A DNA stretch of 24,480 bases, from positions 56,278 to 80,757 of the forward strand of contig NWUY0300012554.1 of NCBI GenBank assembly GCA_004151065.3, given 5' to 3'. Within the stretch, counting starts at the first letter, position 1; every line of letters begins with the position of its first letter. Below are positions 1 to 10,005 of the stretch, piece by piece. This stretch comes from Larix sibirica (Eukaryota > Streptophyta > Pinopsida > Pinales > Pinaceae). The notes beneath the pieces are model-generated. The model was not told where the DNA came from. It saw only the letters and a list, made by a program, of their open reading frames with translations, and did no database searches. A program made the position numbers and the translations under genes.

Positions 1-831
1 TTGGAGACCAAGAAAATAATGCAAATGTCTTAAGACGGTCATTTCAAATTTAAGAAGTCATCAATGGGTGCTTATGAATACCTTCTTACATTGTTGATTG
101 ATATAATGAACCTATGTAGCTACATGCATCAAAGGATTTTTTGGTATTACTATTTGTGTGCATTTCTAGGTTGAGATAGGCGTTCCATTGTATTTGGAGC
201 ACTTATTTCAATTGGAAATGCTTTTCATTTCATGTGAAAATTTTTGTGTTTTCCCAAGATATGACCATTTTATGAAATCCGAAGGTATAGTATTTACATT
301 TATGGATTTTTTTTTTTAAATCTATCTCACATTGTTTCATATTTCAATTTGGTTTTATGTTTTATTCTTGGTTTTCCCTCTTTTCGCTCTATGTATGCTC
401 TTTATCATGCACTCTGTGCGAAATCGACAAATCATAAACATAGTAGAAAGGGTTTTCTTGATGACGTATTCTCTCTGTTGAGCACTTAGTGCAAAAAATA
501 AAATAAAAAATGGAGAAGAAAGGGTTTTCTTGACTGCACATTATCTTTGATGTGTGCCTTGTGCAAACTCGGTAAACCAAAAATAGTGACAAAACTTGCA
601 TTTTTTGGGTAAGTTAACCAAGGTCTAACCCAAAATTTGAGAAGTTTTGATTTCATAATTTCATGTTTTGTTTGTGTGTGGTTGTGTAAAAGTGTCTTGT
701 AAGTTGAAAAGTAAGTTTTTTTTGGCACACTCTCCAACAACAACAACAACCCCACTCTCCTTCATAATATTACTATATCTTTTGTTTAACTCACTTAGTT
801 GAAAGTTACTTGATTAATAGGTCTTGGTTTT
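1..831. other. Non-coding AT-rich flank
   Basis: I see no gene here. The stretch is AT-rich with short homopolymers (T-runs near 307 and 718) and a short CAA microsatellite near 737-750. Short open frames on the minus strand have no recognisable motif and look like chance. Confidence 0.6.
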
Positions 832-963
832 CCCACCTAATTTTCCCAACACAAAGCACTTTAATGTCATCCTTGAGGCCATGGAGAGGCTCCACAAGAA
901 CTGGAGTTGGTGTAGATTGTGATATCCCATCCCTTTCATTGGCTATCCTTTGAAATGTTGTAG
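832..963 (-). repeat. Diverged direct repeat, copy 1 (coding-like on minus strand)
   Basis: This segment is repeated at 1079-1211 with a start-to-start distance of 247 bp. Read on the minus strand, both copies give nearly the same peptide: FQ, then R or M, then IANERDG, then a variable stretch, then VEPLHG, then KD and KV, then VG and IRW. Copy 1 is open through this region; copy 2 has one stop codon. The conserved peptide suggests both derive from one coding exon, perhaps of a transposable element or a duplicated host gene. I do not recognise the protein family. Confidence 0.6.
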
Positions 964-1078
964 GCCATCCAAACCTAAAAAACAATAGCTCCAAATACTA
1001 CCACAACAATCCCTTATATTACAAGTGCCAAGTTCTTTATATTTCGCAACCATTCTTTCAATGGATCCTTTAATAACA

Positions 1079-1211
1079 CCCACCTAATTTCCCCAACAAA
1101 AGGAACTTTAACACCATCTTTAATGCCATGAAGAGGCTCCACTGACAACAAAGTTGGTGTAGATTATGATAGCCCATCTCTTTCATTGGCTATCATTTGA
1201 AATGTTGCAAA
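1079..1211 (-). repeat. Diverged direct repeat, copy 2
   Basis: Second copy of the 832-963 sequence. The minus-strand reading keeps FQMIANERDG, VEPLHG and VGEIRW-like blocks, but a TAA interrupts it just after the first block. Differences between copies are mostly single substitutions with small indels in the middle. The function is unknown. Confidence 0.6.
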
Positions 1212-1693
1212 AGGAAAAACAAGAAGAATCAATGTGCCTAGCTTCGGAAATCCTAGTCTTATTGGAGGCTTGATGAAGTATTTAAAAATTGATATCTTGG
1301 GCTTCTTCAGTGCTTGTGATTTATTCTCTACACCTTCTAATTGTCCATTGTTTTCTAAGAGTCATGTTTGAAAAGACACGCCAGAAAATTACCTAGTTGT
1401 TGATTGTTTAAATTAGGGGATATTTAGAGAAGGATACATAATCCTATGTCTGGATCTGATCACTTCCTCCATTTCGGGTGTTTTCCATGATCCACATGTT
1501 GAAATAAAACCTGCCAAGACTATAATTTTTCCACTTACTGCATGGCTTATGAAACTACCAACATTATGTTCATGATTTCCACTCTCTGAGCACCCACATA
1601 GTTTACTTTCAACAATATGTGATAACACACTCCACTGCTACTAGAATTAAATGGTTATATGGACCCTATAACCTATGTTTGCATGGATGCAGG
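1212..1693. other. Non-coding spacer
   Basis: No gene or repeat recognised. A 71-codon open frame on the minus strand (1413-1628) has no motif that I can name and is probably fortuitous. Confidence 0.5.
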
Positions 1694-1785
1694 GGACATG
1701 TGGTCAAGCATGCTTATGAGATGAAAAAAAAATGCTTGAGGACATGTGGTCAAGCATGCTTATGAGATGAAAAAAAAATGCTTGA
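1694..1785. repeat. Perfect 46-bp tandem duplication
   Basis: Two adjacent 46-bp units (1694-1739 and 1740-1785) are identical, including a run of nine A residues. Each unit contains the near-palindrome CAAGCATGCTT. The perfect identity, in a region otherwise full of diverged repeats, indicates a recent duplication or an assembly artefact. Confidence 0.9.
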
Positions 1786-3503
1786 GATGCTAGATGGATG
1801 GATAGCCTAAATGCATTTTATCATCATCTGTTCAATCACTTTCGAAAAAAGAAACCCACTAATCGACATAATAATGCACGTCTCCATCCACATAAGCCAA
1901 TGCCAAATTTGATTGATTTTATGTTTCAACACCTTAACCAACCAAAACAATTACTTGTGGTACAAAGTCTTTATCTTAATATAGAGTTGTCATTTACATT
2001 GTTTTTCTTTTCCTTTTTTACTTTTAAAATAAAATTGTTTTTAAATAAACAAATATCTCTAATGTTATTTTTGGGTAATTTAAACATCCATATTTATAAT
2101 ATGATGTGGTGATCATGAAAGAAGGCCATAAGGTACCACTATTTTGTTTGTTCATTGGGGTTGATTTGTGTTTGCTTTGTTGGTGTGCAATGTATATCTT
2201 CTTCATTCTTTCAAGGTTTAGATGTACATTTGGGGTTTTTGATGACTTAAATGAGGATTATGTCGATCCCTATGACTAATAATTTGTTGTGAATTGGAAC
2301 CTAAGCCACTATATTTAGTTATCTTTAAATATGAATATTATTTATTTCAAATATTTAATAATATTTTTTATGATAAGTTGTTGATGGAATACTCTTGTGT
2401 AGGATATTCTCATAATTTAAATAAGGATGTTCTAGTGAATTTTGTTCAGAACCTCGAGGCTAATTTTGGGGCATGTGTACTTTTGAAATAGAATGCCCCA
2501 TGAGGATTTTAGAGATAACAACATTTCAATGATTAATATTGTCCACTAGTTACTGCGACTATCAATCTATAAGTCTCCTGACATAAAGCCATTTTGGGTT
2601 TAAAATCCCATGGTATGATTACAACCAAACCTACAATACATAACCAAAAAGTGTAATACAACGATTTAGTACGACCCAAGTACATACCCTAATGACTAAT
2701 CCAACATTGTCTTGCACCTTACCAAATTACTCCCTTACTTATATATACCATTATACTCGTCTTTCTAAAGCATCTTCAACTGATCTAAGTTTGAATATCT
2801 AATCTTTGGAAAACCCTAATTTATAAGTACACACTTGCGTTAGTTACCAATTTCCTTCCTCAAGCTCCTAGTGCTACTTGCATTTGTCATCTCAAACACC
2901 TGTATAGGGACTCCTTTGACTAGCTTAGTTCCAATCTTGTAGGTTTGTTTGATTCATCTAAGAGAATCTTCATTAGCATTGCTCCACTCATAACTTGGAA
3001 GTTTCAACTAACAATAAGGAAGGTTCCATCACATTTAGGGAAAGTGACATATCATCCTCTCTAAGGATACTAAATCGATGTATTTTACATATTTCATCAA
3101 TTTAACTTTACAACAATAGATCTAATATTTACTGAATATATTGCACATAAATCTTATATTGGAAATTGATATAAGTTTATCCTCACCAGAATTTGGAGTT
3201 GAGTTAGTTAACTAAATTTCTTTACTAATTTGTTGATAAAACCTTGTTTAGAACTTAATCCAATCATCGTATGGCCTAGGTTATCATTAACACTTCAAAA
3301 ATTCTCCATCCACAACATGAAAGGCCCACATACAAGTTGCTACCATATTTTAAAAAAAAATTAGTTGGTAGTCGCATGGGACACTGTGGGTATCAATTAA
3401 GATCATTTGAAAAGCACAAGTCCAAGCATGCACGTTCCATGGCATGGTGCATTAGATATAAAGTGTACACGTATGTGGTCCTCTAAGGTCATGACCTTTG
3501 GTC
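1786..3503. other. Non-coding AT-rich region
   Basis: No supported gene. Short open frames at 1798-2112 and 2294-2491 on the plus strand are AT-rich, of low complexity, and show no domain. Nothing resembling a promoter, RNA gene or mobile element terminus stood out. Confidence 0.5.
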
Positions 3504-3610
3504 AAGATGTTATAACCACAAATTAGTATAAAATTGTTACAAACCAACAAATTATTATTAACCACACATTTTCATAAGATGTTAAAACCAACATTATTAT
3601 AAAATTGACA
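3504..3610. repeat. Diverged short tandem repeat, about 72 bp apart
   Basis: A block starting AAGATGTTATAACCACA at 3504 recurs at 3576 as AAGATGTTAAAACCAACA. In both, ATTAGTATAAAATTG or ATTATTATAAAATTG follows. The second copy is the outer end of the foldback element, so the terminal motif of that element is duplicated on its left side only. Confidence 0.6.
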
Positions 3611-3846
3611 CTTCATGCCCTCCCTTGTTATATTATTAGTCCCTTCTCGTTGGCCCATGCATTATAGCTTTTAGTTCACTTTTAGCTTTTTATTATCGTA
3701 ATTTTTTTTAAGTGAACTTTAAGAATTGAATTCGTCAATATGTTATTTTTAAACTAAAAGCTACAATGCCCTCCAACGAGAAGGGACTAATAATATAATA
3801 GGGCATTGAAGTGTCAAATTATAATAATGTGTGGTTTTGACATCTT
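3575..3846. mobile_element. Foldback MITE-like element with arms of about 100 bp
   Basis: The left arm (about 3575-3680) is an imperfect reverse complement of the right arm (about 3751-3846). Matching blocks include AAGATGTTAAAACC with GGTTTTGACATCTT, TTGACACTTCA with TGAAGTGTCAA, ATTATTAGTCCCTTCTCGTTGG with its complement, and TAGCTTTTAGTT with AACTAAAAGCTA. There is no coding capacity. Length, long arms and AT-rich loop suit a non-autonomous DNA transposon (MITE or foldback). The ends are not certain: TA lies at both candidate borders but belongs to the palindrome, so the superfamily is undetermined. Confidence 0.75.
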
Positions 3847-4299
3847 AACTATAAATTATTATCTATATATGGGTAGGTATAAATTGCAATCGAGTTTAGG
3901 TATCCTAAGTTTCATGTATGATGTTGAAGATGTCTTATAATTTTTTTTTAATTTTTTTTAAGGTAGTTTCTAATCAATAGGGTATTAGATTTCTAATGGT
4001 TATTGGTGATATATTTGAAACTATATTTTGGATTTAAGTAAAGAGTTTGTCTACTTCAAATATAAGGAAACAAGTTAATGCTCCAAAATCTAGAGGCATC
4101 TAGTAGGAGTGGAAGTTTGACGCCTTATACTAGCAAGTTATTTCAAGATGCTAAATTTTGTATACATAATGATGCAATTACACAACGATATCTTAAGATC
4201 ATATCAAAAGAGACTAAGTCAATAACCCTAACTATTATAGACTTTTTCATATACATATATATCATCATCATCATCAAGAAATTAGAAAAGTTTTTTTCT
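3847..4299. other. Non-coding AT-rich spacer with (ATC)n
   Basis: No gene recognised. The open frame beginning at 4078 ends in low-complexity Ile-rich sequence from an ATC/TCA microsatellite (about 4260-4276) and is not convincing. Confidence 0.5.
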
Positions 4300-4318
4300 A
4301 TAATCTTTTCAATTATTA
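4300..4318. repeat. Target-site duplication of SINE, left copy
   Basis: ATAATCTTTTCAATTATTA here matches 4542-4560 at 18 of 19 positions. The pair brackets a 223-bp tRNA-derived insertion and is the expected product of LINE-assisted retrotransposition. Confidence 0.8.
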
Positions 4319-4541
4319 TTATTATTTAGATGAAACCACATCATGGAAAATTGTCCAGGCATTTCCCCCCATTTCAAGGATGTTGTCCAGGGTAAATCAC
4401 TTGGTTGCAGTTTTAGAAACCTTACCTAATAAATACATTGAGTGAGCCCCACGATATTCAGAAAGGTAGCTAGCCCGAGGACTTGACCTATTCACCTCTT
4501 ACTTGCAATTCACAACACTTAACCGCTCAAAACACACTAGG
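4319..4541 (-). mobile_element. tRNA-derived SINE, complete, minus strand
   Basis: Read on the minus strand, the insertion starts near 4541 with a tRNA-like head. An A-box-like block, TGAGCGGTTAAG, lies at about 4519-4530. A B-box-like block, GGTCAAGTCC, lies at 4478-4488, some 30 nt further on. A non-tRNA body follows and the element ends in an AAT-repeat tail (plus-strand ATTATTATTATT near 4314-4325). The 19-bp direct repeat on both sides defines the insertion. The head resembles a Leu- or Ser-type tRNA more than others, which is only an impression. The internal RNA polymerase III promoter is partly degraded. Confidence 0.8.
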
Positions 4542-4560
4542 ATAATTTTTTCAATTATTA
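4542..4560. repeat. Target-site duplication of SINE, right copy
   Basis: ATAATTTTTTCAATTATTA is the partner of 4300-4318, with one mismatch (C to T). Confidence 0.8.
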
Positions 4561-4561
4561 T

Positions 4562-5086
4562 AGTAAAACAAAAAATAGTTATGAATTCTTAAAGTTTATC
4601 ATCATCATCATCATAATGTTAAACTCTCTTATAATTCTATAGTACCATAATTTTTTTTATAATTTAAACTATATTCATTAATATTTTAATTTTATATGAA
4701 TTATAATATTAATAGAAATATTATATATATCTGTGAATGAGAGAGAGAAGGGAGGGAGTCCAATAGTGGGCCACCCTTATAAACCTAGGCAAAATTGGCT
4801 ACCTAAACTAACCCACCCACATAGCATATGAAACCATCCAATGAGGTAGCCATGTTTATGGAGGTAGGCATCATCTTCATTGTACATTCAATTCCAATAT
4901 TCACTGTGTGCTTTCTTCATGTTTAACGAGCCCTCTCCTTTAATTTATGCTCAGTCTCTCCACCATGAAATCCTTTTAGCTTGGTCTTGTAATGGTGTAT
5001 GGCTCTCTATTCGTGGTACTCCCTTGAGTTTTTGTTTTCTTGACCACTTGCCATCATTTACAATATGTGGAGGGTTCACAAAACAC
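4562..5086. other. Non-coding region with an orphan TIR-like motif
   Basis: AT-rich, with a TCA microsatellite (about 4597-4614) and a GA-rich stretch at 4739-4760. At 4750-4769 GGGAGGGAGTCCAATAGTGG resembles the terminal repeat of the transposon starting at 5089. A 69-codon open frame (4880-5089) runs into the transposon; I recognise no domain in it. Confidence 0.5.
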
Positions 5087-5088
5087 TA

Positions 5089-5111
5089 GGGGAGGGACAC
5101 CGGTAGTGGTG
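5089..5111 (+). repeat. Left terminal inverted repeat
   Basis: A 23-bp terminus beginning GGGGAGGG and ending TAGTGGTG. It contains a small internal palindrome, ACACC/GGTGT, with the second half at 5108-5112. TA precedes it. Confidence 0.8.
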
Positions 5112-5119
5112 TAGGGACC

Positions 5120-5930
5120 AAAAGTGGTCATAGAAGAGGTCACATAAACACTCCAATTACCAAATAGTATAATATCCACTTAAACAGCTAAAATACTCGA
5201 TTAAGTTAATACATAACATCCAAAAGCATTTCAAAAACTGCCCATAAATTGTTTGGGCCTACAACAGTCCCAAAATTGAGCCTTTATGCCCAGCTGTTAA
5301 TGCTTGACAAGCTAAATTTACAAAATAACATGTCACTGTCACCACCTACAGTGGTTTGAATCAAAGACACCATCACACCTTAAACCATCCTAAAAAGTCC
5401 AACCAAACAATACTCCTGCACTATCAAATCAGAGCCAATGAATGAAAAATGGAACATCTCTTCCAAGCTTCATCCGCATCACTAATCCAGTACCCATGAA
5501 CACTTGCACAAGTAAACAACATGGACTATTCATCCTCGCCTATTGAATCTATCAACGACCCAACCCTAGAAATGCAATAAATAACCATTAGGACACTAAA
5601 ATCATCAAATCAACCATTAATCACATTACCAGCCAAAATATCAGCCAGCGTAAACCCAAATCTGAAATGAATTCAATGCCAACCACAACCTATAAACTGA
5701 TCTAATCAACCATTAAACCAATCAAAAGCACAAAAATCTAGTAAACTGATCAAATGCACAAGGATCAACCATGCCAACCATCGGATCATACTACAACCAA
5801 TCACAACCACACATTCAGCTAATCAAATTTGCAATGCATGCCAATAACATCCAACATCCACCTTTAACAGTGTCATACTATAAATCAATAAAAATCAAAG
5901 TCATTTTACAGTTTTAGCAATTCACAAGTG
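5120..5930. other. A+C-rich left subterminal region of transposon
   Basis: No open frame of interest. The plus strand is strongly enriched in A and C: in 5581-5640 I count 44 of 60 bases as A or C. Such strand asymmetry is repeated in the right part of the element (10920-12440). It might reflect an untranslated leader or minus-strand transcription; this is inference. Confidence 0.5.
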
Positions 5931-6744
5931 AAACCGCTTAGAAGATCAGTCCCTCTCATAACATACTTGGCTCAGGTATTTTTACAACCAATGATTTATA
6001 AGTAATTATATGCCATCATTTGCATGTTCAAGCTAACCTCTATTCTATAACCACTCTACAATTTCTCTTATCCACTATAATATACTCTGATTTGTTTAAC
6101 TATATTCATGAAATATTTTTATTTAAGCTAGCATTAAGCATGGACCTTTTAGACTCTACGATGATGGCTAAAAAGTTGTCTTTGGTGACCTCACCAACCA
6201 CCTAGTTTTGATCTAGATTTTTCTTTAGGTCTCTAGTGCTCTATATTCTCGCAAACTGGAGGCTCTCTGCTTAGTGATAACTGTGGAAGTTGTATTCTTC
6301 CAATGTCCGATGATGGATTTGAAGTGCTCTAGCTCCATGGGATATTTTTTAACTTGTTTTCTCAAATTGAAAGCAAAACTTCCTATTATTCTGTATCAAT
6401 AAGAATATAGAGTTCTGTATTATAGAGGGCATCCCTCCATTTAAATCATATGTAGTTATTCCTCTCGTGAATTATGATATTGGATTCCATGATTCCTTGT
6501 CCTTTGAACACCATGAAAAGCAGGCATAATACTTTTATATTCATCAAAATAAGGCAATTTGGTTGCGTAGTGCTATCTTTTCCTCCCCATGCTTTCTTTG
6601 GCTCAATGTAAGCATTTCAGATTCAGGCACTTCCATATGGAATAACTGCCATTGTGTTCCCAAAGATGGTGTGATCTTTCCTCCATTTCCTCCTTTTGGT
6701 GCACTCATTTTTAGGCATCAAAAGGATTGAGATCAAAATGATGT
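5931..6744. other. Non-coding interior of transposon, T-rich
   Basis: No gene found. Composition shifts here from A+C-rich to T-rich on the plus strand, as in plant introns or 5' untranslated sequence upstream of the transposase. Open frames such as 6020-6205 show no domain. Confidence 0.45.
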
Positions 6745-7120
6745 CCTATGTCCAATGTTTCAACTTTATACTCAAGCCTAATTTGGCTTCTAACTTCTCA
6801 AACCTAGACTCTAAATTAGTGCAATGTCATGGCCATTGACATGAGTCCAAAGTTGGCTTCTAACTTCTCAAACCTAGACTCTCGAATATTACAATGTCAT
6901 GACCATTGGCATGATATAATGTAGTAGCAAGTGCTCTCAAACTTCGATAGCAGTAGTGTAGTAGCCTTGTGTTATTTTACACATTCATAAAATGACTATT
7001 AATATGAAGAGTAAACTATGGACATTGGTATTATGTAATTGCACTAATGCACTAATAGAATTCTGTAAAATGTTATGTTGGTTTGATTCTCTCCTCCTAT
7101 GTCCAATGTTTCAACTTTAC
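6745..7120. repeat. 70-bp tandem duplication and a dispersed 25-bp repeat
   Basis: TTGGCTTCTAACTTCTCAAA starts at 6783 and again at 6853. The two 70-bp units (6783-6852, 6853-6922) are closely similar. Separately, CCTATGTCCAATGTTTCAAC occurs at 6745 and again at 7096. All lie in the upstream region of the transposase and could be regulatory or simply slippage products. Confidence 0.75.
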
Positions 7121-7304
7121 ACATCAAGTTTCCATTGAGGCTCATGGCATAATTGGATGAATTGTAAGGATAATGTCAACTACTTAGCACTTATCTAGTC
7201 ATTACCATTAAGCAAACTGTCTCGAATGTTGGTGTTTTCTATTAACTATCCACTATGTGGATCTGAACTCACTTTCTTTATCACAATTATGTTTTGTTCT
7301 CATA

Positions 7305-7319
7305 CAGGTTGGTGTAATC
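7305..7319 (+). promoter_or_regulatory. Candidate 3' splice site just upstream of transposase ATG
   Basis: A T-rich tract ending in CATACAG, followed by GTTGG (junction near 7308), lies about 12 nt before the first ATG. It suggests an intron in the 5' leader. No donor site was identified, so this is tentative. Confidence 0.3.
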
Positions 7320-9267
7320 ATGGCAAGAGGGAATTATGTTTCTCAAACAAGGAGGACACAAAGGTGAGGCTCTAGAGGTGCACAACTACAACCTGCTTCA
7401 TTAGAGGAGGAAACATAATAGATTGTTGCTGGCCAAAATGAAGATGAAAATGGTGAAGAACAATGCACGCCAGAGCTTGATGGTGTTGTTCCATCTACAC
7501 TTGCAGTGCATGTAATTGGTTTAAGCAAGAAGATCAGTGCTATCATAGGTTGGACAAAAGTGGACATGATGAAGGAAATTGACAATGTCAAATACAATGG
7601 GTATTCTGTGAGAGCAACTGCAAAAAAGTATGGGATTGCACCAACCTCAATGCATTATTGGCTAAATGGTCTCACTCATACCAAGAGGAAGGGCCCGCTC
7701 ACAGTTTTAAATGAATAGGAGGAGGAAGAGGTTGTCAGTTGGTGTCAGGAGATGGCTGAAATGGGCCACGGGCTAGAGTTGATACATCTGAAGTTGAATA
7801 TTGCACAAGTCTGTCAATCAAAGCCGAATCCATTGAAAGATGGATTTCCTGGGAAGTCATGGTGGGAAGGGTTCAAGAAAATACATCTAGAACTTGTTTT
7901 ATGAATAGTGGAAGGCATGGATAAAGACAAATCCTTGAATTTGCACCTTGCAATTGTGTCAAGATTCTACGACACTCTGTTCAATGCCTATCATAAACAT
8001 TCATATAGTCCATATCATAAATGGAATTGTGATGAGACTGGGTTACAAGCTAGAAGGAATTGCGGCATGCAAGTAATCATTAGGAGAGGTAGTAGGAATG
8101 TGCCCAAAATTCTTCCCAAGAGCAGGGAGTGGATAACCATTTTGTGTTGCATAAATGTAGTTGGTTCATCAATGCCTAGGTTCTATCTATTCAAGGGAAA
8201 GACTTGGTAGAAAAATTATATCAGGAACTGTGAGGTGGGAGCATGAATGGTTGTGCTTCCAAATGCGTGGATGACCAAAGAACTGTTTATGAATTGGTTG
8301 TGCCACTTTGTTGCATCTATACCAGATGGTGTGTCACGTGAAAATAGACACTTGATAATATCCAATGGCCATGGTAGCCACATAGCCCTACAAATAGTCG
8401 AAGCGCCAAACACTATGGGAATTGATTTGCTAACCTTTCCTATATATATGACCCATAGGTTGCATCCCCTTGATGTGAGTGTGTTTGCGCCATTTAAATC
8501 TTTTTTTGGGTTCGAGAGAGCAGCATGGATAGAAAAGAACCTTGGGTTGGAGGTAAATAGGCTTGAGTTTGCTGAAATTACCAATAATGCGTTGAAAAGG
8601 GATCTCACTCCCTCAAATATCAAGGATGGGTTTAGGCCCCATACTGGAATCTAGCCACTAGACTATGATGCTATTCTCCATGATATCGCTTGCATCCAAT
8701 ATTTTGAGGCACATGCAGATGATGAAGATGGTGAATCAGAATATGCAGATGCTGCAGACAACATGTTATCCCTCTCTCAAGGAAATTTCCAACCATTGGG
8801 TGACAATGATGGACATGTCAGCACTACTCAATATGACAATGAAGCTAGTGAAGATTTCATGGAAGTTGTTCAATATGTACATGAAACATGTACATATTTT
8901 GCAAATGAATTTCATAATGACATTGGTCAAACGAATGCAGTCGAAGGTTTCCAGGCATTGTGAAGCAATGAAGAGAAATTGACATTACCGAGCAAGGTGG
9001 AGAAGCCTCAATGGTTAGTGGAGGCCATGATGGATATGAAGAAACATATTGTTACTAACAACAACGAAGAAATCATGAACATGTCTTCACAACCAGCATT
9101 ATTGAATGGGGAAACTGTTCATTATTATGTGGATGTCGGGGTTTAGTAAAAGGTGATGTAGGCAGTGAAGAACCAATCAAAGTAGACAGTCAGATGCAAC
9201 ACAACTTGCAATTGACACTCACAACCCGCACAGTGGTACACCACTCAATTCATTCCTAAGGTTTCTA

Positions 9268-9600
9268 GTGGAGAGAGTGGTAGAAAAGGAAAGTAGAGGA
9301 TCAACATATGTTCTTCGCTTGAGCAGGAGTTCACAGTTACTCACTTTAGATGAGTACATAAAACTATTGACTGAGGTAGAACAAAAGAAAAAGGACATGC
9401 AAGAACTGAGAGAAAGGAATAAGGATCTTGTAAATGAGAGGAAGGATGCAAGGATTGTTTAGGATGAAGAATGAATGCTTTCAAGGCTTCAAAGAGAGAA
9501 AGAGAAGCAAGAAAAAGAGCACCTTAAACAACATGCTAGGCAGGAAAAATCACAAAGAAAGTCACAATAGAGACCACAAGGGTACCAACATAGGATGGAG
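9268..9600 (+). other. Coiled-coil segment of transposase C-terminus
   Basis: In the shifted frame the segment from 9268 reads as a charged helix rich in Glu, Lys, Gln and Arg: EYIKLLTEVEQKKKDMQE, then ELRERNKDLVNE, then further Arg/Lys/Glu repeats after stops at 9460 and 9472. Heptad-like spacing suggests a coiled coil, plausibly for oligomerisation. It lies after the DDE domain and before the 11-residue repeats. Confidence 0.6.
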
Positions 9601-9852
9601 GAGCAGATGGTGTCCAAATCAATCAATCAGATTGCGGATAATACACATTTATTTCAAGATTTGATAAACATCCAGATCCCCCAATACCACCCAATAGCTC
9701 ATACGCCCAAATTTCTTCATGGTAGTAGGAGGCCCAATCTGATATATGCTCTTCCAAATCCTCTAGTTAGTACAGGTATGTTGGGGTCAAGTCATAACTA
9801 TGTATTTTCAATTCCTCCATGGTTTCAAGGATTAAGCTGGCTTTAGAAAAAT

Positions 9853-9984
9853 GTAGGATTCTCAACCCATTTGGCTCATGCAAGTGTAGGAAACTCAACC
9901 GATTCGGATCATGCAAATGTAGGCACTTCAACCTACTTGGCCGATGCAAATGCAGGGAACCCTACAATATTGGGAAATGAAAAC
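9853..9984 (+). repeat. 33-bp tandem repeats encoding an 11-residue motif
   Basis: Units begin at 9853, 9886, 9919 and, more diverged, 9952. They encode VGFSTHLAHAS, VGNSTDSDHAN, VGTSTYLADAN and AGNPTILGNEN. The unit length is a multiple of three and the reading frame is kept. The repeats form the extreme C-terminus of the transposase, after a premature TAG at 9844-9846. The closing TGA is at 10003. Confidence 0.85.
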
Positions 9985-10005
9985 AATCACCCTACACATG
10001 AGTGA

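Larger units (their letters stand above)
7320..10005 (+). pseudogene. pogo/Tigger-like transposase, degenerate
   Basis: A DDE transposase of the pogo family that would bind the element's ends and cut and paste it. From ATG at 7320 one frame runs to about 9120. It shows HTH_psq (about 7560-7700, with YSVRATAKKYGIA), then a CENP-B-like HTH (about 7719-7960, with PGKSWWEGFKK), then the DDE_1 catalytic domain. WNCDETG (Asp at 8031-8033) is the first catalytic block. ISNGHGSH at 8358 is the second, with Asn (8364-8366) where Asp is expected. THRLHPLDVSVFAPFK (Asp at 8472-8474) is the third. In-frame stops lie at 7365, 7416, 7419, 7716, 7902, 8208, 8244, 8652 and 8961. Between about 9120 and 9180 the frame shifts by one, or an intron is missed. 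It then continues to a TGA at 10003-10005 through a Lys/Glu-rich coiled coil and an 11-residue repeat. At about 890 codons it is longer than animal Tigger proteins. Confidence 0.9.

Noticed and set aside
4880-5089. 69-codon plus-strand frame as a host exon interrupted by the transposon
   Set aside because: No domain is visible, and the sequence to the right of the transposon does not continue a recognisable protein.
8216-8623. 135-codon minus-strand frame
   Set aside because: It is the antisense shadow of the transposase DDE region, which has family motifs on the plus strand.
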